In this document: positions 62,927-64,000 of the stretch, piece after piece
Layout: every line of letters starts with the position of its first letter
How positions within the stretch are numbered: position 1 is the stretch's first letter
Assembly (NCBI GenBank): GCA_025462835.1
Contig: JAOAPH010000039.1
Coordinates: forward strand, 22,686-86,685
DNA: 64,000 bases
From: Candidatus Angelobacter sp.
GTDB taxonomy: Bacteria; Acidobacteriota; Terriglobia; Terriglobales; Acidobacteriaceae
Direction: 5' to 3'
Program-made: the position numbers and the translations under genes
Notes under the pieces: model-generated
Told to the model about the DNA's origin: nothing
Database searches by the model: none
What the model saw: only the letters and a program-made list of their open reading frames with translations

Positions 62927-63364
62927 TCACCGCACCATTTCGTCCTCTTCACGAATCGGCCCCACGCCGACGGGAACCAGCACGCCGTCGTATCGAAGAA
63001 TGGATATCCCATGGTCCTTGCGGATCTTCACTTCATGGCCCGCTCTCCACGCGCTCGGGTAATAACCGCCCATGTTGTCGTATTGCACTACGTACGTTTT
63101 GTCGCCCACCTGCAGGGTGATGTAGTAATACGGATAGTTATCGTAAAGTTTGGTGAAGATACTGCCGTCACCGGCGTAAGCATACGGCCTTCCTTCCGGA
63201 TGCGCTTCCACGTCCACAACTTTTGCAGTCAGAAGACTGTCACCCGGCTGCACCCAGCGAGGAGGATTCTGAGCCAGAGCCTTCGCGGAAATCGCAACCA
63301 ACATCAGTGACAGCAGCACCCTGGACACTAAACCAAAAATTGTTTTAGCTTTTTCTGTTTTCAT
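62927..63364 (-). CDS. exported hypothetical protein
   Basis: A 145-residue protein from ATG 63364 (AGGAG 6 nt upstream) with a signal peptide (GLVSRVLLSLMLVAISAKALAQ). The mature part is beta-rich and Tyr-rich: YDNYPYYYITLQVGDKTYVV, then GGYYPSAWRAGHEVKIRKD. No family is recognised. It ends 4 bp from the convergent EF-G2-type gene. A longer frame to 63409 overlaps the SD and is not used. Confidence 0.75.
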   Translation of the reverse strand: MKTEKAKTIFGLVSRVLLSLMLVAISAKALAQNPPRWVQPGDSLLTAKVVDVEAHPEGRPYAYAGDGSIFTKLYDNYPYYYITLQVGDKTYVVQYDNMGGYYPSAWRAGHEVKIRKDHGISILRYDGVLVPVGVGPIREEDEMVR

Positions 63365-63633
63365 GTTGCACTCCTGCAGAGACTCGAGGAACTGGTCTGC
63401 AGGAGACATTCTTCTCCGGATCTTCTGGAGCTAGTGCGGCGGGAGTCTATGCACTGAAATTAGATGCCAAGGGGCGCGATGTCTGCGGGATTTTTCGCGC
63501 ACTGCTCTTGCACGCTTCTGAATGCCGACCTTGGAAACTGGAAACCTCTCGCGCTGGCTGACTTGAAAAGCCTGACGAGATGGCGTAAGTTGCTCGTTGC
63601 TGAATCACCTCACAACCGGATAGGCTCTCAGCT

Positions 63634-63993
63634 CTGAAAACCCCAAAGCGCGTCCTCTGTATCTCTTACGACGAATCCTTGCTGCTCACGCGCAAGATGT
63701 TGCTTGAGCAGGCTGGCTATGATGTCACGGCTGCGCTTGGATTTGCTGAGGCTATGGAGATCTGCAGCAATGGTTCCACGTTCGATCTGATCGTTATGGG
63801 CCATTCCATGCCTCGCAAGGACAAATCCGCTCTGGTCGCAACCTTGCGTCCTGCTTGCAAAGCCCCCGTCCTCTCCATTCGCCGCCATGGAGACCTTCCG
63901 GTCCCGGAAGCGGACGCCTCAGTTGACTCGTTCGACGGCCCGGCCAAACTCATTGCAGCAGTAAAGTCCGCGATCGCCGCACCCGACAAATAG
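63634..63993 (+). CDS. degenerate response-regulator receiver protein
   Basis: About 119 residues if started at the CTG at 63634 (AGG about 9 nt before). This start restores the receiver's first strand (KTPKRVLCISYDESLLLTRK); the first standard codon (TTG at 63679) would delete it. The fold reads KMLLEQAGYDVTAALGFAEA, then TFDLIVMGHSMPRKDKSALV, where the phospho-accepting Asp is replaced by Gly, and the usual Lys near the end is not obvious (SIRRHGD). It is therefore probably a phosphorylation-independent pseudo-receiver. No kinase or output gene adjoins it. Confidence 0.72.
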   Translation: MKTPKRVLCISYDESLLLTRKMLLEQAGYDVTAALGFAEAMEICSNGSTFDLIVMGHSMPRKDKSALVATLRPACKAPVLSIRRHGDLPVPEADASVDSFDGPAKLIAAVKSAIAAPDK

Positions 63994-64000
63994 AAACTCA

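Overview
The window looks like a chromosomal stretch of an Acidobacteriota-type bacterium. This is inferred from gene content: a DUF2393 protein, two Ser/Thr kinases fused to WD40/TolB-like propellers, a TonB receptor with a carboxypeptidase-regulatory N-terminus, many small convergent or tightly packed gene pairs, and abundant short intergenic repeats. I see no phage, no transposase, no rRNA or tRNA gene and no CRISPR array. Most genes are housekeeping or regulatory.

Layout. 1-6.7 kb: end of a DUF885 protein, galU, a DinB-like protein, a nitroreductase, an Asp/Glu racemase-like protein and a large DUF3857/transglutaminase/TPR exported protein. 6.7-12.5 kb: a methyltransferase, a TetR-led three-gene unit behind a 20-bp palindrome, selD, a DUF2393 protein, a RelB/RelE-type toxin-antitoxin pair and a 2OG-Fe(II) oxygenase. 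12.5-19.4 kb: two tiny paralogous membrane proteins, a hybrid histidine kinase, and a tldD - small protein - ppa - tldE cluster. 19.6-28.9 kb: cytochrome c genes, a GT39-like membrane transferase, an outer-membrane protein plus cytochrome c unit behind a 29-bp Fur-like palindrome, a HEAT-like protein, a protein with PD-(D/E)xK nuclease signature (apparently frameshifted at its end), a shortened UvrC-like protein, a DUF4184 protein and a DnaC-like ATPase. 29-34 kb: the glyoxylate shunt (malate synthase, isocitrate lyase) and a Tat-exported amidase. 34-40 kb: rpmE, mscL with a zinc-ribbon tail, dus, purD, a DUF1905/YdeI protein and gatB. 40-50.9 kb: a metallo-beta-lactamase-fold protein, a DtxR/MntR regulator and Nramp transporter sharing one operator type, acnA, YceI, a selenocysteine peroxiredoxin, a TetR regulator and a DsbA-like protein. 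51-64 kb: two tandem kinase-propeller genes, a TonB receptor with a Cys/His/Met-rich neighbour, a 0.9-kb intergenic field of hairpin repeats, an EF-G2-type factor, an exported small protein and a degenerate receiver protein.

The most notable result is that two genes carry an in-frame TGA exactly at the catalytic Cys position of their families: selD (Sec18, complement of 10553-10555) and a peroxiredoxin (Sec49, 49034-49036). Ordinary ORF calling truncates or misses both. Together they imply a working selenocysteine system whose selA, selB and selC must lie outside the window. SelD would make the selenophosphate that supports its own Sec codon and that of the peroxiredoxin.

The second notable result is a dispersed two-hairpin repeat module: hairpin A with a CTTCAG apex, then about 40 bp later hairpin B containing GGGCTTTAGCCC. 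It occurs upstream of dus and of the DUF1905 gene, where its TGAGG tail can serve as the Shine-Dalgarno sequence, and in a cluster at 59.36-59.86 kb, where one copy shows paired arm changes that keep the hairpin.
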